In this document: positions 19,576 through 28,061 of the stretch, piece after piece | How the letters are laid out: each line of letters begins with the position of its first letter | Numbering within the stretch: the first letter of the stretch is position 1 | Assembly: GCF_007997035.1 (NCBI RefSeq) | Contig: NZ_VOSS01000049.1 | Span: 1-41,965, forward strand | Source: Ralstonia sp. TCR112 | GTDB taxonomy: Bacteria; Pseudomonadota; Gammaproteobacteria; Burkholderiales; Burkholderiaceae | Reading direction: 5' to 3' | Length of the DNA stretch: 41,965 bases | Made by a program: the position numbers and the translations under genes | The notes under the pieces: model-generated | Database searches by the model: none | Seen by the model: only the letters and a program-made list of their open reading frames with translations | Told to the model about the DNA's origin: nothing

Positions 19576-20628
19576 ATGCTCGGATTTGACCCACGTGCCG
19601 GCAAAATTGTCTGGACAGTTTTCTTATTCGCGCTTGCCGTACTGATCGTCTACAAGATTGCCTCCGTGCTGATGGTCACGGTGTTCGCTGTGTTCTTCAG
19701 CTACTTGCTGTACCCGCTGGTCGAGCGACTGGAACGGCACATGCCGCGCAAGGTACCACGTAGCGTATCGATCGGTATCGTCTTCATCCTGGTCGTTGTC
19801 GTGGCGATCGTCGCTGGCTCGGTGTTTGGTGTGACGGTCCAGGACGAAGCGGGCAGGCTCGCCGATCAACTCCCAAAGTTGCTTGATACCAGCACCATGG
19901 CAGATCGTCTTTCGCTGCCGAGCTTCCTGGAACCATTGCGTGCGCGCATCCTGGAATTCGTACGTGAGCAACTCTCGACGAGTTCAGACCAGGCCATGCC
20001 GCTGGTTCGCAGCGTTGGATTGGGTGTCATGCACGCGGCTAGCAATCTCGTCTATCTCGTGCTCATCCCCATCATGAGCTTTCTGATGATCAACGAAGCG
20101 CCATCGATTCATGCCGCGCTGCTTTCGTGGATACGCTCTTCCGATAGGCGCCTGTGGGCGGGCATCATTGAGGATTTGGACACGCTCCTGTCTCGCTATG
20201 TCCGGGCGCTCTTGCTGTTATCGCTGGCCACGCTGGTTGTCTACAGCATCGCGTTTTACCTGCTGGGTGTGCCCTATGCGCTGCTGCTGGCAACCACGGC
20301 CGCAGTGCTGGAGTTCATTCCGTTCGCTGGGCCGTTGGCCGCGGTGGTGGCGACAGTCACGGTCGCCGGCTTTAGCGGGTATCCGCACTTGCTCTGGCTG
20401 ATCGGATTCATCGTCGCCTACCGCCTGTTCCAAGACTACGCGCTGAACCCCTATCTGATGAGCGAGGGGGTGAAGGTCAGTCCACTCCTCGTCATTGTGG
20501 GGCTGCTCGCAGGCGAACAACTCGGTGGGGTTGCGGGCATTTTTTTGTCGGTACCCGTGATCGCCGCGCTTAAAATTGTGCTGTCACGAGCGTGGGCCGC
20601 ACAAAGCCTAGGCAACGAGGTGCGTTGA
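19576..20628 (+). CDS. AI-2E family transporter (PerM/YdiK type)
   Basis: A 350-aa multi-pass membrane protein. Paired N-terminal membrane segments, a soluble middle part (about 85-150) and a C-terminal cluster of hydrophobic segments with LLATTAAVLEFIPFAGPLAA and LFQDYALNPYLMSEGV are the hallmarks of the AI-2E/UPF0118 family. Members export diverse small molecules or sodium; the substrate here cannot be told. AAGGAGG lies before the ATG at 19576. It sits in the stress/envelope cargo, upstream of the Crp-type regulator. Confidence 0.88.
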   Translation: MLGFDPRAGKIVWTVFLFALAVLIVYKIASVLMVTVFAVFFSYLLYPLVERLERHMPRKVPRSVSIGIVFILVVVVAIVAGSVFGVTVQDEAGRLADQLPKLLDTSTMADRLSLPSFLEPLRARILEFVREQLSTSSDQAMPLVRSVGLGVMHAASNLVYLVLIPIMSFLMINEAPSIHAALLSWIRSSDRRLWAGIIEDLDTLLSRYVRALLLLSLATLVVYSIAFYLLGVPYALLLATTAAVLEFIPFAGPLAAVVATVTVAGFSGYPHLLWLIGFIVAYRLFQDYALNPYLMSEGVKVSPLLVIVGLLAGEQLGGVAGIFLSVPVIAALKIVLSRAWAAQSLGNEVR

Positions 20629-20635
20629 CCCACGG

Positions 20636-20674
20636 CAGCCATCGTTTCTGTAACCCTACAGTCATTGATGGCTG
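20636..20674. promoter_or_regulatory. Nested inverted repeat before the Crp/Fnr gene
   Basis: CAGCCATC (20636-20643) pairs with GATGGCTG (20667-20674), and inside them CTGTA (20648-20652) pairs with TACAG (20657-20661). The structure lies in the 82-bp gap between the permease and the regulator. It could end the permease transcript or act as an operator for the regulator; no T-tract follows, so the operator reading is somewhat favoured. Confidence 0.4.
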
Positions 20675-20710
20675 GGATACGAATCTACGGCGAGTGGAAA
20701 GGAGGCTGCC

Positions 20711-21430
20711 ATGGTGGCGCAACCAAATCCGAAGCGGAACCATCTGCTGTCCGTGCTTCCTCCTGACGACTGGTCGAGAATCTCGCCAGAGCTTGTCCTG
20801 GTCGACATGCCGCTGGGGCAAGTTGTCTACGAATCGGGCGACCGACCTGAGTACGTCTACTTTCCCATCACGGCCATCGTGTCCCTGCTCTATGTCATGG
20901 AGAACGGCTCGTCAGGAGAAATCGCGATTGTCGGGAACGAAGGGCTGATCGGCATCGCCATCTTCATGGGCGGCGAAACCACGCCCAGCCGCGCAGTGGT
21001 TCAAAGCGCGGGAGCCGCGTATCGCCTGAGCGCTCGCGTCCTCAAACAGGAGTTCGCCCGCGCCGGTGCCATGCAACGTCTTTTGTTGCGCTACACCCAG
21101 GCACTCATTACGCAGATGGCGCAAACGGCTGTCTGCAATCGCCACCACTCGATCGACCAGCAGTTGTGTCGTTGGCTGCTGCTGAGCCTGGACCGCCTGC
21201 CGTCCAACGAGCTGCGCATGACACAGGAACTGATCGCCAACATGCTGGGTGTGCGCAGGTCCGGCGTCACCGAGGCGGCGCTGAAGCTGCAGACCGCCGG
21301 ATTGATCCGCTATAGCCACGGGAATATTGAAGTGCTGGACCGGCCAGGCCTAGAAGGCCGCGTCTGTGAATGCTACGCCGTGGTCAAGCGGGAGTTTGAC
21401 CGCCTGCTCCCAGACCTTCAGGCGCTCTGA
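20711..21430 (+). CDS. Crp/Fnr-family transcriptional regulator
   Basis: A 239-aa regulator with an N-terminal cyclic-nucleotide-binding-like barrel (about 20-130; GQVVYESGDRPEYVYFP and EIAIVGNEGLIG are typical) and a C-terminal helix-turn-helix (MTQELIANMLGVRRSGVTEAA). The Cys residues of an Fnr iron-sulfur cluster are absent, so it does not look like an oxygen sensor of that type; the ligand is unknown. GGAGG lies just upstream. It may control the surrounding cargo, which shares upstream motifs, but this is inference. Confidence 0.85.
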   Translation: MVAQPNPKRNHLLSVLPPDDWSRISPELVLVDMPLGQVVYESGDRPEYVYFPITAIVSLLYVMENGSSGEIAIVGNEGLIGIAIFMGGETTPSRAVVQSAGAAYRLSARVLKQEFARAGAMQRLLLRYTQALITQMAQTAVCNRHHSIDQQLCRWLLLSLDRLPSNELRMTQELIANMLGVRRSGVTEAALKLQTAGLIRYSHGNIEVLDRPGLEGRVCECYAVVKREFDRLLPDLQAL

Positions 21431-21445
21431 TCGTCGGTCCGTCGT

Positions 21446-21480
21446 CCCTGAACGGTGGCGACCGCAACGGTCGCTCAGGG
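21446..21480. terminator. Shared hairpin between crp-type gene and csbD
   Basis: CCCTGA (21446-21451) pairs with TCAGGG (21475-21480), and inside it GCGACC (21458-21463) pairs with GGTCGC (21469-21474). The two flanking genes converge here, so it may stop transcription in both directions. There is no clear T-tract. Confidence 0.4.
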
Positions 21481-21657
21481 CTTGCGCTGCTTCTTGAGAG
21501 CTTCCTTCGCGTCGCCGTACGCGGCTTGCGCTTTTCCTGCAATCTGTTGGACCTTTCCTTTCGCTGCGGTTGCGTCTTTTCCGGTGACCTTACCGACGGC
21601 TTCCTTCATCTTTCCCTTCGCTTCTTCAATGCGGCCCTTCACTTGATCCTTGTTCAT
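21475..21657 (-). CDS. CsbD-family general stress protein
   Basis: A 60-aa highly charged protein starting MNKDQVKGRIEEAKGKMKEA, the CsbD signature, with repeated Lys-Gly and Ala-Lys-Gly units. CsbD proteins are made in bulk under general stress; their molecular role is unclear. The ATG at 21657 follows a strong GGAAGGAG site; 17 upstream in-frame codons do not fit the family. Confidence 0.88.
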   Translation of the reverse strand: MNKDQVKGRIEEAKGKMKEAVGKVTGKDATAAKGKVQQIAGKAQAAYGDAKEALKKQRKP

Positions 21658-22026
21658 GACAACGCTCCTTCCAAACTCGGCACCTGCGTTGATCGCCAGG
21701 TACATCACGTCTTAACCGCGCCATGCTTGGAGCGCCAAACTGCCACGCGACCTGCGCAGACGAAGACCCTGTCCAACGAATGACCATTCTTAGTCCAACG
21801 TCGGCATACCGTCTGTACGGCGGCGAACGAAGGCGACATGTTGACGCCCTCACTTGCCGCTTCGAATCGCTTGATCAGCAACGTTGGACCGAAACTGCCG
21901 ACGTGTAGCGCACGACGCCTCCCTCACAACCTCTGCTCAAGTCATACGTCTCGGTACGCTGTCGTACCGTCACCGCCGCCGCCGTCGCATAGGCTCAATG
22001 TACTTTGAGACATGGTGGAGACAGAG
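21658..22026. promoter_or_regulatory. Divergent regulatory region between csbD and the SYLF gene
   Basis: About 370 bp without a gene, holding the promoters of both neighbours. An inverted repeat of GGTAC (21954-21957 region) and GTACC (21964-21968), within CGGTACGCTGTCGTACCG, lies about 60 bp before the SYLF start. It resembles the GTACGGTACC-type motifs before other cargo genes. Confidence 0.4.
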
Positions 22027-22617
22027 ATGCGGAAAGACCGTTTGGTAGCAATGACGACGATGGCTGTCGCTACGACAATCAGTTTCATGACGCCCGGCCG
22101 CACAACGACCGGGGCATCGGAAGCAGCCGCGCACCAACCCGACAAGCGACACACGATCGATACGGCCGTCGACTCGACACTTGCGCGCCTGTATACCGCT
22201 GCCAATGGCTCACGTGAACTGGTTGGCAAAGCCCGAGGCGTACTGGTGTTCCCATCGGTCATTGCCGCCGGTTTTGGCATCGGTGGCCAGTATGGTGAAG
22301 GATCACTGCGCGCCGGCGGCGGCACGACTGGGTACTACAGCACGACAACGGCTTCGATTGGATGGCAGATTGGCGCGCAATCGAAAGCCATCATCTTCCT
22401 CTTCATGACCCAGGATTCGCTTGACCGATTTCGCAATAGCGAGGGCTGGTCCGTGGGTGGTGACGCGTCGGTTGCCGTGCTGAAGGTGGGTACAAACGGC
22501 ACCGTTGATAGCTCGACCGCGACTGGGCCAATCCAGGCATTCGTGCTCACAAACAGTGGATTGATGGCAGGCGTGACGCTAGAGGGCACGAAGGTCACAA
22601 AGCTCAAATCGCTGTAG
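22027..22617 (+). CDS. SYLF (YSC84-like) domain protein, probably exported
   Basis: A 196-aa protein with a basic N terminus and hydrophobic stretch suggesting a signal sequence (about 1-30), followed by a SYLF domain: ELVGKARGVLVFPSVIAAGF, GEGSLR, GWQIGAQSKAIIFLFMT and GWSVGGDASVAV. SYLF domains bind lipids in eukaryotes; bacterial members are probably periplasmic or envelope-associated stress proteins. The ATG at 22027 is preferred over 22012 because GGAG stands 7 nt before it. Confidence 0.82.
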   Translation: MRKDRLVAMTTMAVATTISFMTPGRTTTGASEAAAHQPDKRHTIDTAVDSTLARLYTAANGSRELVGKARGVLVFPSVIAAGFGIGGQYGEGSLRAGGGTTGYYSTTTASIGWQIGAQSKAIIFLFMTQDSLDRFRNSEGWSVGGDASVAVLKVGTNGTVDSSTATGPIQAFVLTNSGLMAGVTLEGTKVTKLKSL

Positions 22618-22695
22618 CGAAAAAGTGAGGCCGCCGGCCGTCTGTGCGGCTTGTGTCATCGCCTCATCGTAGGGCTACGTTGTCAGGAGGACATC

Positions 22696-22890
22696 ATGCG
22701 CGCGGTTATCTATACGGCCATGGGGATCTGGATCGCCTCGTTGGCTGGTTGCCTGTGGGTTCCTGATGGCGGTTACCACGACGCTCGACAGGGTGGCTAT
22801 GAAAATGGCCAACGTGGCGGATACGAGGGGAATCGCCACGGTGGCTACGAACGTGACCATGAGGAGTCCAGAGATCATGAGCATCGCTAG
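22696..22890 (+). CDS. Small lipoprotein with Gly-Gly-Tyr-Glu repeats
   Basis: A 64-aa protein with a short signal sequence ending in the lipobox LAGC, so Cys is probably lipidated. The mature part carries four related repeats around GGYE/GGYH and ends in a His/Asp/Glu-rich tail (RDHEESRDHEHR). It may bind metal or associate with the cell wall; neither is shown. AGGAGG lies upstream, and the leader AGGAGGACATCATG is identical to that of the DUF3309 gene at 23164. Confidence 0.7.
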   Translation: MRAVIYTAMGIWIASLAGCLWVPDGGYHDARQGGYENGQRGGYEGNRHGGYERDHEESRDHEHR

Positions 22891-22975
22891 GGGAGCCATC
22901 ACTCGACGCCCCGGCTGGCTACCGGGTGATCATCGCTTTTCGACGGCACAAGGTACGCAATCTGGCGTGCCAGTG

Positions 22976-22993
22976 CGTACGCTACCGGACCGT
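22976..22993 (+). promoter_or_regulatory. GTACGsTACCGGACCGT motif upstream of the first DUF3309 gene
   Basis: CGTACGCTACCGGACCGT differs at one base from the sequence at 27785-27802 (minus strand), which lies upstream of the second DUF3309 gene. Related shorter forms occur at 25194-25211 and 29790-29807. It lies about 170 bp before the gene, so it could be a regulator site. Confidence 0.4.
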
Positions 22994-23163
22994 TTTCAAG
23001 CCCGTTCCCATCTATCCTTTAAGGAGATGAGGCGCGCTCAGCCCCCACGAACAGCGATCAAGAAGAGGCGAGCGTCAACCTCATGATGAAACAACCGTGG
23101 AGCGCTTTTCGCCCAGCGTTGGGCACACGGGTGGGGGGGAATCTACTCAACGAGGAGGACATC

Positions 23164-23322
23164 ATGTCTCTCGGAATCCTACTGCTAATCGTCCTAGCCA
23201 TTTTGGTGGTTGGGGCGTTTCCAAGGTGGTCCTACAGCAATGGTTGGGGCTACGCGCCAAGCGGTGCGCTCGGCTTGGGTCTGCTCATCGTTCTCGTGCT
23301 ATTGCTCATGGGGCGACTCTAA
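23164..23322 (+). CDS. DUF3309 small membrane peptide (copy 1)
   Basis: A 52-aa peptide with two hydrophobic segments flanking a conserved polar loop (FPRWSYSNGWGYAPSG), the DUF3309 signature. A GAGGAGG site precedes the ATG. Function unknown; such peptides are common in stress clusters of proteobacteria. A second copy is at 27476-27634. Confidence 0.88.
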   Translation: MSLGILLLIVLAILVVGAFPRWSYSNGWGYAPSGALGLGLLIVLVLLLMGRL

Positions 23323-23395
23323 AGCGCATGTTTCGGTACACCCCAAGGGGTCCGAAGCATAGGCGGCGGCACAGCGCAAGCATGAGGAGAACGTG

Positions 23396-23653
23396 ATGCT
23401 CGATCAAACCATTCACCAATTCCCGGAGGTGGAGCGCGATGCATTTCGTGAGGTCTGCTTGCGAAACGGCCTGGCGCCCGATGGCTTCGACGTGTCCTCC
23501 GTCGAGCATTTTTCGAGCGCCTCGGCCGGCGCGGCGCTAGACCGCTGCATCACTGTACGGATGGGCAAGACTGCCCGCGAGTACGACGGAGCACTGGGCC
23601 CGGAATGGGTCATCGATTTTGAGGACGATATCCGGTCACGCGTTTTCGGATAG
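23396..23653 (+). CDS. Small conserved protein, paralogue of the gene at 18662
   Basis: An 85-aa acidic soluble protein. Its C-terminal half (CITVRMGKTAREYDGAL and WVIDFEDDIRSRVFG) matches the 86-aa protein at 18662-18922. GAGGAGA precedes the tandem GTG-ATG start; ATG at 23396 is used. Function unknown. Confidence 0.65.
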   Translation: MLDQTIHQFPEVERDAFREVCLRNGLAPDGFDVSSVEHFSSASAGAALDRCITVRMGKTAREYDGALGPEWVIDFEDDIRSRVFG

Positions 23654-23741
23654 GTAGGGGGTCGGGCATATCGGATCCCCGGTCCTAAAGAGCGTGTCTT
23701 TAGGCCATCGGTTGCAGCTTCATTCGCTTGCGAGGCCCTAT

Positions 23742-24623
23742 ATGAATCCCATCACCGCATTCCTCGTTGTGCTTCTCCTGTTCCTGGGGGCTGCCACCGG
23801 CGTATTCGTCTCTGTTCTGCTGGCGCCCCTGTTTGCCATCGCCGCAATCCTGCTCGCCGCAACACTCAAGATGGCCAACGCATGGCAGAAGTTCGTCATC
23901 TTGCGTGCGGGCAAGCTGCAAAGCGTAAAAGGGCCCGGGTTGTTCATGATCCTGCCGATTGTCGACAGCGTGACGGCAGTCATAGATGAACGCATCCAGA
24001 CTACCGGATTCAATGCGGAGCAGGCATTGACGAAAGACACCGTGCCAGTCAACGTTGACGCGATCATCTTCTGGCACGTCCATGACGCACAGAAAGCCGC
24101 ATTGGCCATTACCGACTATCGCCAGGCAATCGACCGCGTCGCGCAGACGTCGTTGCGTGAAATGATTGGGGCCTCGATGCTGTCGGCATTGCTATCCGAT
24201 CGCAAAGCGGCAGATGAGCAGTTGCGCGCCGAGATCGGCGAGAAGACTGCAGCATGGGGCGTGACCGTATCCTCGGTGGAGGTGCGCGACGTGGCCATCC
24301 CCGTGGCACTCCAGGATGCGATGTCCAGGCAAGCGCAGGCGGAACGCGAAAAGCAAGCCCGCGTCATTCTGGGCTCGGCCGAAGCGGCCATTGCAGCCAA
24401 GTTTGTCGAGGCTGCCGGCATGTACGAGGGGCATCCACAAGCGCTGCAGTTGCGCGCAATGAACATCATCTACGAGACCACTAAGGAGCGCGGTGCGACG
24501 ATCTTGATGCCAACGTCGATGGTCGACAGCATGAATCCCGTTGCGGTCGCGTTCGGGGTTTCCAGCAGTACAGAGCCGGTGAGTCCTGTCGTGCCCATCA
24601 AGACGGCGGTAGCTGTGGCGTAG
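23742..24623 (+). CDS. SPFH/band-7 (stomatin-like) membrane protein
   Basis: A 293-aa protein with two N-terminal hydrophobic segments, then an SPFH domain: FVILRAGKLQSVKGPGLFMILP, VNVDAIIFWHVHDAQKA, then LREMIG and WGVTVSSVEVRDVAIP, the classic stomatin/slipin stretch. A charged helical region (QAQAEREKQARVILGSAEA) mediates oligomerisation. Such proteins organise membrane microdomains. The start at 23742 puts the membrane anchor first. A strong hairpin follows the stop. Confidence 0.88.
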   Translation: MNPITAFLVVLLLFLGAATGVFVSVLLAPLFAIAAILLAATLKMANAWQKFVILRAGKLQSVKGPGLFMILPIVDSVTAVIDERIQTTGFNAEQALTKDTVPVNVDAIIFWHVHDAQKAALAITDYRQAIDRVAQTSLREMIGASMLSALLSDRKAADEQLRAEIGEKTAAWGVTVSSVEVRDVAIPVALQDAMSRQAQAEREKQARVILGSAEAAIAAKFVEAAGMYEGHPQALQLRAMNIIYETTKERGATILMPTSMVDSMNPVAVAFGVSSSTEPVSPVVPIKTAVAVA

Positions 24624-24630
24624 CGATACG

Positions 24631-24668
24631 GAACACGGCATTCCCGCAGATGTGGGAATGCCGTGTTC
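24631..24668. terminator. Bidirectional terminator, 15-bp stem
   Basis: GAACACGGCATTCCC (24631-24645) pairs perfectly with GGGAATGCCGTGTTC (24654-24668) across an 8-nt loop. It sits between the convergent band-7 and glycine-zipper lipoprotein genes and can serve both. Confidence 0.8.
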
Positions 24669-24692
24669 GGCTTCCATGGTCGCAGCTAAGCC

Positions 24693-24908
24693 CTATTTGC
24701 CAACTTGGTTGCCCACCACCCCGCCAACGACTGCACCACCCACTGTTCCCACGGCACTCCCGCCTGTCAGCACTGCGCCGGCGACACCGCCGACACCCGC
24801 ACCGATTGCGGTATCCGTACCGCGTCGAGACATCCCGGCACACCCAGTCGCAAGCGTCGCGATCAACACCATCGCGCCGCACAGTCCTGCTATTCGATCG
24901 TTACGCAT
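24693..24908 (-). CDS. Glycine-zipper lipoprotein (OsmB-like)
   Basis: A 71-aa protein with a signal sequence and lipobox (LATGC, Cys near residue 23), followed by a long glycine-zipper stretch (GAGVGGVAGAVLTGG and VGGAVVGGVVGNQVG). This arrangement is that of OsmB/17-kDa-type outer-membrane stress lipoproteins. GGAGGT precedes the ATG at 24908; a GTG three codons earlier is less well placed. Confidence 0.82.
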   Translation of the reverse strand: MRNDRIAGLCGAMVLIATLATGCAGMSRRGTDTAIGAGVGGVAGAVLTGGSAVGTVGGAVVGGVVGNQVGK

Positions 24909-25013
24909 TTTGTGCACCTCCGTCTCGATCGCACCCCAAGCATCTTGTTGCAGAGAACGCTGACGCGAGACTTGAATTTTCTGTACAGACCATGAACGGC
25001 GTACAGCCCATCA

Positions 25014-25695
25014 GGGCACCCCTGCGGCAATAGGTAGGTGTCGCGCGAATGCCTCAAGGATCAATATCCCCGGTCACAGCAACGGTGTCGGTACGGCGGC
25101 AGACGCAAATGCACGGGGCTCGATGCTCGATTGTGTTCGCGCATCTTGTCGGCGGTGCCGCGGGTTCGAGCAGGGAATAGAAAGAGCGAGTTCTGTACGG
25201 TACCGGGCCGACAGCGACTCCCCCATCACGTTACGCTGCAGTCACAAATTGCAGTGAGCCGGCACATCCCGGCATACCGAGGGAATCGCAACAAGGATCT
25301 CTATGAACAGTTCACTTAGCCTGTCAAACGGAATGCTTGAAATACGCACGACGCAGCGTAGTGACAGGCGATGGTTTTCTGAATATCGCTTTACGCCCAA
25401 CAATGGACGTGTCACCGCTTGGGCACAGGCTGCGATTCCGGAAGGATTCGTTTCTTCTGGTCTTGCATTCAGCGCGGGGATACTACTGGGGCAACAATGC
25501 GCTGAGCTTACCCGCTGAAGCAGGCAGTGCCATTGTGGGAGAGGTACCGCCGCACGAGATCAACATCGGCATGCTCACAATGTGTCTACGTGTCGACTCG
25601 TATCATAGGAACATCGCCATGGCGGCAGCGCCCATGATCGCCGTGGCGGTCCAGCCCAGAACGATCATGGGTCGGCTTGCGGTGTAAGGCCCCAT
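25014..25695. repeat. Diverged direct repeat, copy A
   Basis: About 680 bp similar along its length to 29615-30300 in the same direction (by eye clearly above half identical, much higher in the coding part). It contains a non-coding leader with TGTACGGTACCG, a small gene (25303-25518) and the 3' end of the NRAMP-related gene. The leader has no other recognisable gene. Confidence 0.8.
25303..25518 (+). CDS. Small duplicated protein, copy A
   Basis: A 71-aa protein containing EIRTTQRSDRRWFSEYRFTP and AIPEGFVSSGLAFSAG, closely matching the product of the second repeat copy. AAGGA lies 7 nt before the ATG. Unknown family; conservation of the reading frame between diverged copies argues that it is, or was, a real gene. 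Confidence 0.6.
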   Translation: MNSSLSLSNGMLEIRTTQRSDRRWFSEYRFTPNNGRVTAWAQAAIPEGFVSSGLAFSAGILLGQQCAELTR

Positions 25696-26889
25696 GACAG
25701 CGGGTTTCGAGACCAGCAGGATGATGACCACCATCAGCGGTACCGCCACCACGCCATTGATGACTGCGCTCCAAAAGAGCGCTTTCATCGGGCTGATCGG
25801 AGAGTACTGAATTGCAAGCCCTGCAAGTACGCTGACCGCGATGATGCTGTAGAACCCACGTGCGTCGCTTACCTTGCGTTCCAGCCCCTCCTTCCAACCC
25901 ATGGTTTCGGAAAGCGCGTAGGCGCCCGAGCCGGCCAGCACGGGTACGCCGATGAGGCCGACGCCCAAAATGCCGATGGTGAACAGCAGGTACGCAAAGT
26001 CTCCTGCAAGCGGCCGTAATGCACTGGCGGCCTGTGCCGCCGTCGTGATGTCGGTGACGCCGGACACATGAAGGGTCACGCCTGTCGCCAGGATGATGAA
26101 ATACGCGGTCACGTTCGAATAAAGCATGCCGCTCCACGTGTCCCACCGGATGCGCCGTAGCTCCGTGCGAGCCTTGGCGCCATCGCGTTTCAGCGATGGG
26201 CGCGCATGCATGTCCTCAACCTCCTCGGAAGCCTGCCAAAAGAAGAGATAGGGGCTGATAGTGGTCCCGAAGACCGCGACGACCATGGATGCGGCGCTCG
26301 CGTTGAGCTTGAAGTGGGGCCACACCGTATGCAGCGCAACTTGGCCCCACGGCACATGCACTGTAAACAAGACGGCCGCGTAGGCCAGCAAGGAAGCTGT
26401 CAGCCACTTCAGAAAGAAGACGTAACGATGGTAAGGAACGAATATCTGCAGCGCCAGCGTGCCAAACACGACGAATGCCGTCATGAGGTGCCGGTCGACA
26501 CCGGAAACAAGTTCTGCGACCTCGCCCATCGCCGCGACGTCTGCGGCGATATTCAGTGTGTTTGCGACCAGCAATAGCAGCACGACGCCGCGCAGCACAC
26601 TCGGCGGGAAGACATCCTTGATGTTGGCGGCGAGCCCCTTTCCGGTGACACGTCCCATGTTTGCGCACATGGATTGAATCGCGGCCATCAAGGGGAAAGC
26701 GAGCGGCATCGTCCAAAGCATGTCCAACCCAAACTGTGCGCCGGCCTGCGAATAGGTCGCGACCCCGCTCGGATCGTCATCGGCCACCCCGGTGATGAGG
26801 CCAGGGCCAACGCGGGACAAGGGATGATCTCTCAACCGCGCCCGCAAGGTGCGATAAAGATTGACCCGGTGGTGTCCACTGGCATCCAT
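25603..26889 (-). CDS. NRAMP-related divalent metal transporter
   Basis: A 428-aa, 11-segment inner-membrane transporter with the NRAMP fold. The first-helix motif is DDDPSGVATYSQ in place of the DPGN of Mn/Fe carriers, and helix 6 has TTISPYLFFWQASEE in place of the MPHxxxLHS motif, so the metal-binding Asn and Met of MntH/DMT1 are missing. This fits the NRAMP-related branch, some members of which move Mg or other ions; the substrate is uncertain. AAGGA precedes the ATG. Its last 30 codons lie in the duplicated block, and a remnant of the same end survives at 30207-30297. Confidence 0.85.
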   Translation of the reverse strand: MDASGHHRVNLYRTLRARLRDHPLSRVGPGLITGVADDDPSGVATYSQAGAQFGLDMLWTMPLAFPLMAAIQSMCANMGRVTGKGLAANIKDVFPPSVLRGVVLLLLVANTLNIAADVAAMGEVAELVSGVDRHLMTAFVVFGTLALQIFVPYHRYVFFLKWLTASLLAYAAVLFTVHVPWGQVALHTVWPHFKLNASAASMVVAVFGTTISPYLFFWQASEEVEDMHARPSLKRDGAKARTELRRIRWDTWSGMLYSNVTAYFIILATGVTLHVSGVTDITTAAQAASALRPLAGDFAYLLFTIGILGVGLIGVPVLAGSGAYALSETMGWKEGLERKVSDARGFYSIIAVSVLAGLAIQYSPISPMKALFWSAVINGVVAVPLMVVIILLVSKPAVMGPYTASRPMIVLGWTATAIMGAAAMAMFL

Positions 26890-27097
26890 TCTGGGAGTCC
26901 TTGTTCACCGAAGGTCGGCTGGAGATGATCATAGCGCTCTACCGAGGACCAGAAGCATCGCGGGTCCGCAAAAGCTGTTCTGCAACATCCCTGTGCATTG
27001 GTCTGCGCATTGAATGAAGAGAAGCGCATCCAAGACCAGCAAGCAACACCGGAGGCACAGGAAGCGCTGCAAGCGCCCGGCTTGGGGACGAAAGGGT

Positions 27098-27415
27098 TCA
27101 CCCCCGTGGCCTTTTCATTGCCTCCGCTTCTTTGGCCGCGTTTCGCTCCTCATAGGCCTCGGTAGGGTCCATTGCCTCGTCCACTGAAGATTCGGCACGC
27201 TCTGCGGATGCCTTCGCTTGCTCCAGAAATTCCACCGACTCCTCTTGCGCACCAATAGGAGGCGTCAGCATGTCTTTGAGCATGGCCTCCAACTCTGGCG
27301 TGTCCCACGGTTCATGCCGCCGCGTTTTGGCTTTGATGTAATGACGGATCTCGGCATCCTGGGCAGCGGTCAACGGGAGCCCTCGAAAAGTACGCCTTAC
27401 GTTCGTATCTGGCAT
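27098..27415 (-). CDS. Hypothetical acidic protein
   Basis: A 105-aa soluble protein with a basic N-terminal half (RRTFRGLPLTAAQDAEIRHY) and an acidic, Ala/Glu-rich helical C-terminal half. No family recognised. A purine-rich GAGGG site precedes the ATG at 27415. It lies 60 bp downstream of, and on the strand of, the second DUF3309 gene, so the two may be co-transcribed. Confidence 0.6.
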   Translation of the reverse strand: MPDTNVRRTFRGLPLTAAQDAEIRHYIKAKTRRHEPWDTPELEAMLKDMLTPPIGAQEESVEFLEQAKASAERAESSVDEAMDPTEAYEERNAAKEAEAMKRPRG

Positions 27416-27475
27416 GACATCCCTCGCATAACTGATTATTTTGGAAACTCATTGACGAAACTCTGCCGCGCGCGT

Positions 27476-27634
27476 TCAGATTTGCCCCGTGAGCATCAGC
27501 ACGAGCACGAAAAGAACAAGAACGCCAATGGCTCCGCTTGGCCCGTAAGTCCACTCAGCGCTGTAGGGCCACACCGGAATCGCCCCGACGAGAGCGATAG
27601 CCAAGATGGTAAGTAGCAGGACACCGACAGACAT
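27476..27634 (-). CDS. DUF3309 small membrane peptide (copy 2)
   Basis: A 52-aa peptide with the same length and layout as the product at 23164-23322: two hydrophobic segments around VWPYSAEWTYGPSG. GAGGAG precedes the ATG at 27634. Sequence differences show that this is an old paralogue and not a recent copy. Confidence 0.86.
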   Translation of the reverse strand: MSVGVLLLTILAIALVGAIPVWPYSAEWTYGPSGAIGVLVLFVLVLMLTGQI

Positions 27635-28061
27635 GACGCGCTCCTCTGGCAGGCTCCCGTGCACATCCTGGCGAACCCGCGTCCAACACGCTTCCAGTGC
27701 CAAATCGAGCCCGGAGCCGCAAGAACTCTCATTGAGAATACGTAGTTCCACCTTGATCCAGGGTAAGTGCTTGGGAGCGTAAAGACGGTCCGGTACCGTA
27801 CGTAACGTCCTACCGACGGGAAGCTTAAAGGATCGTGGTGGGAAGAACCGAGACAAGCTGGAAGAAGGCAGTTCAGGCTGCCTAAACGTCCGGCAGGAAG
27901 CGATCGAACTACCGCTTGGATTGGGCCTACTTGGCGCTCCGAACTGCACGATCCATTCTGGTTTGCCGCATAAGATGCGCACGACCGTTGCAATAACGGT
28001 CATTTCTCCCCGTTTGATGCACTACGCTTGCAGAGGCGGCAGCGAAGAATGGAGGCGCAGC
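27635..28061. promoter_or_regulatory. Divergent regulatory region with conserved motif
   Basis: About 430 bp without a gene between the second DUF3309 gene and the plus-strand small gene at 28062. On the minus strand 27785-27802 reads CGTACGGTACCGGACCGT, nearly the same as 22976-22993 upstream of the other DUF3309 gene. Longer open frames in this stretch are not protein-like. Confidence 0.45.
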
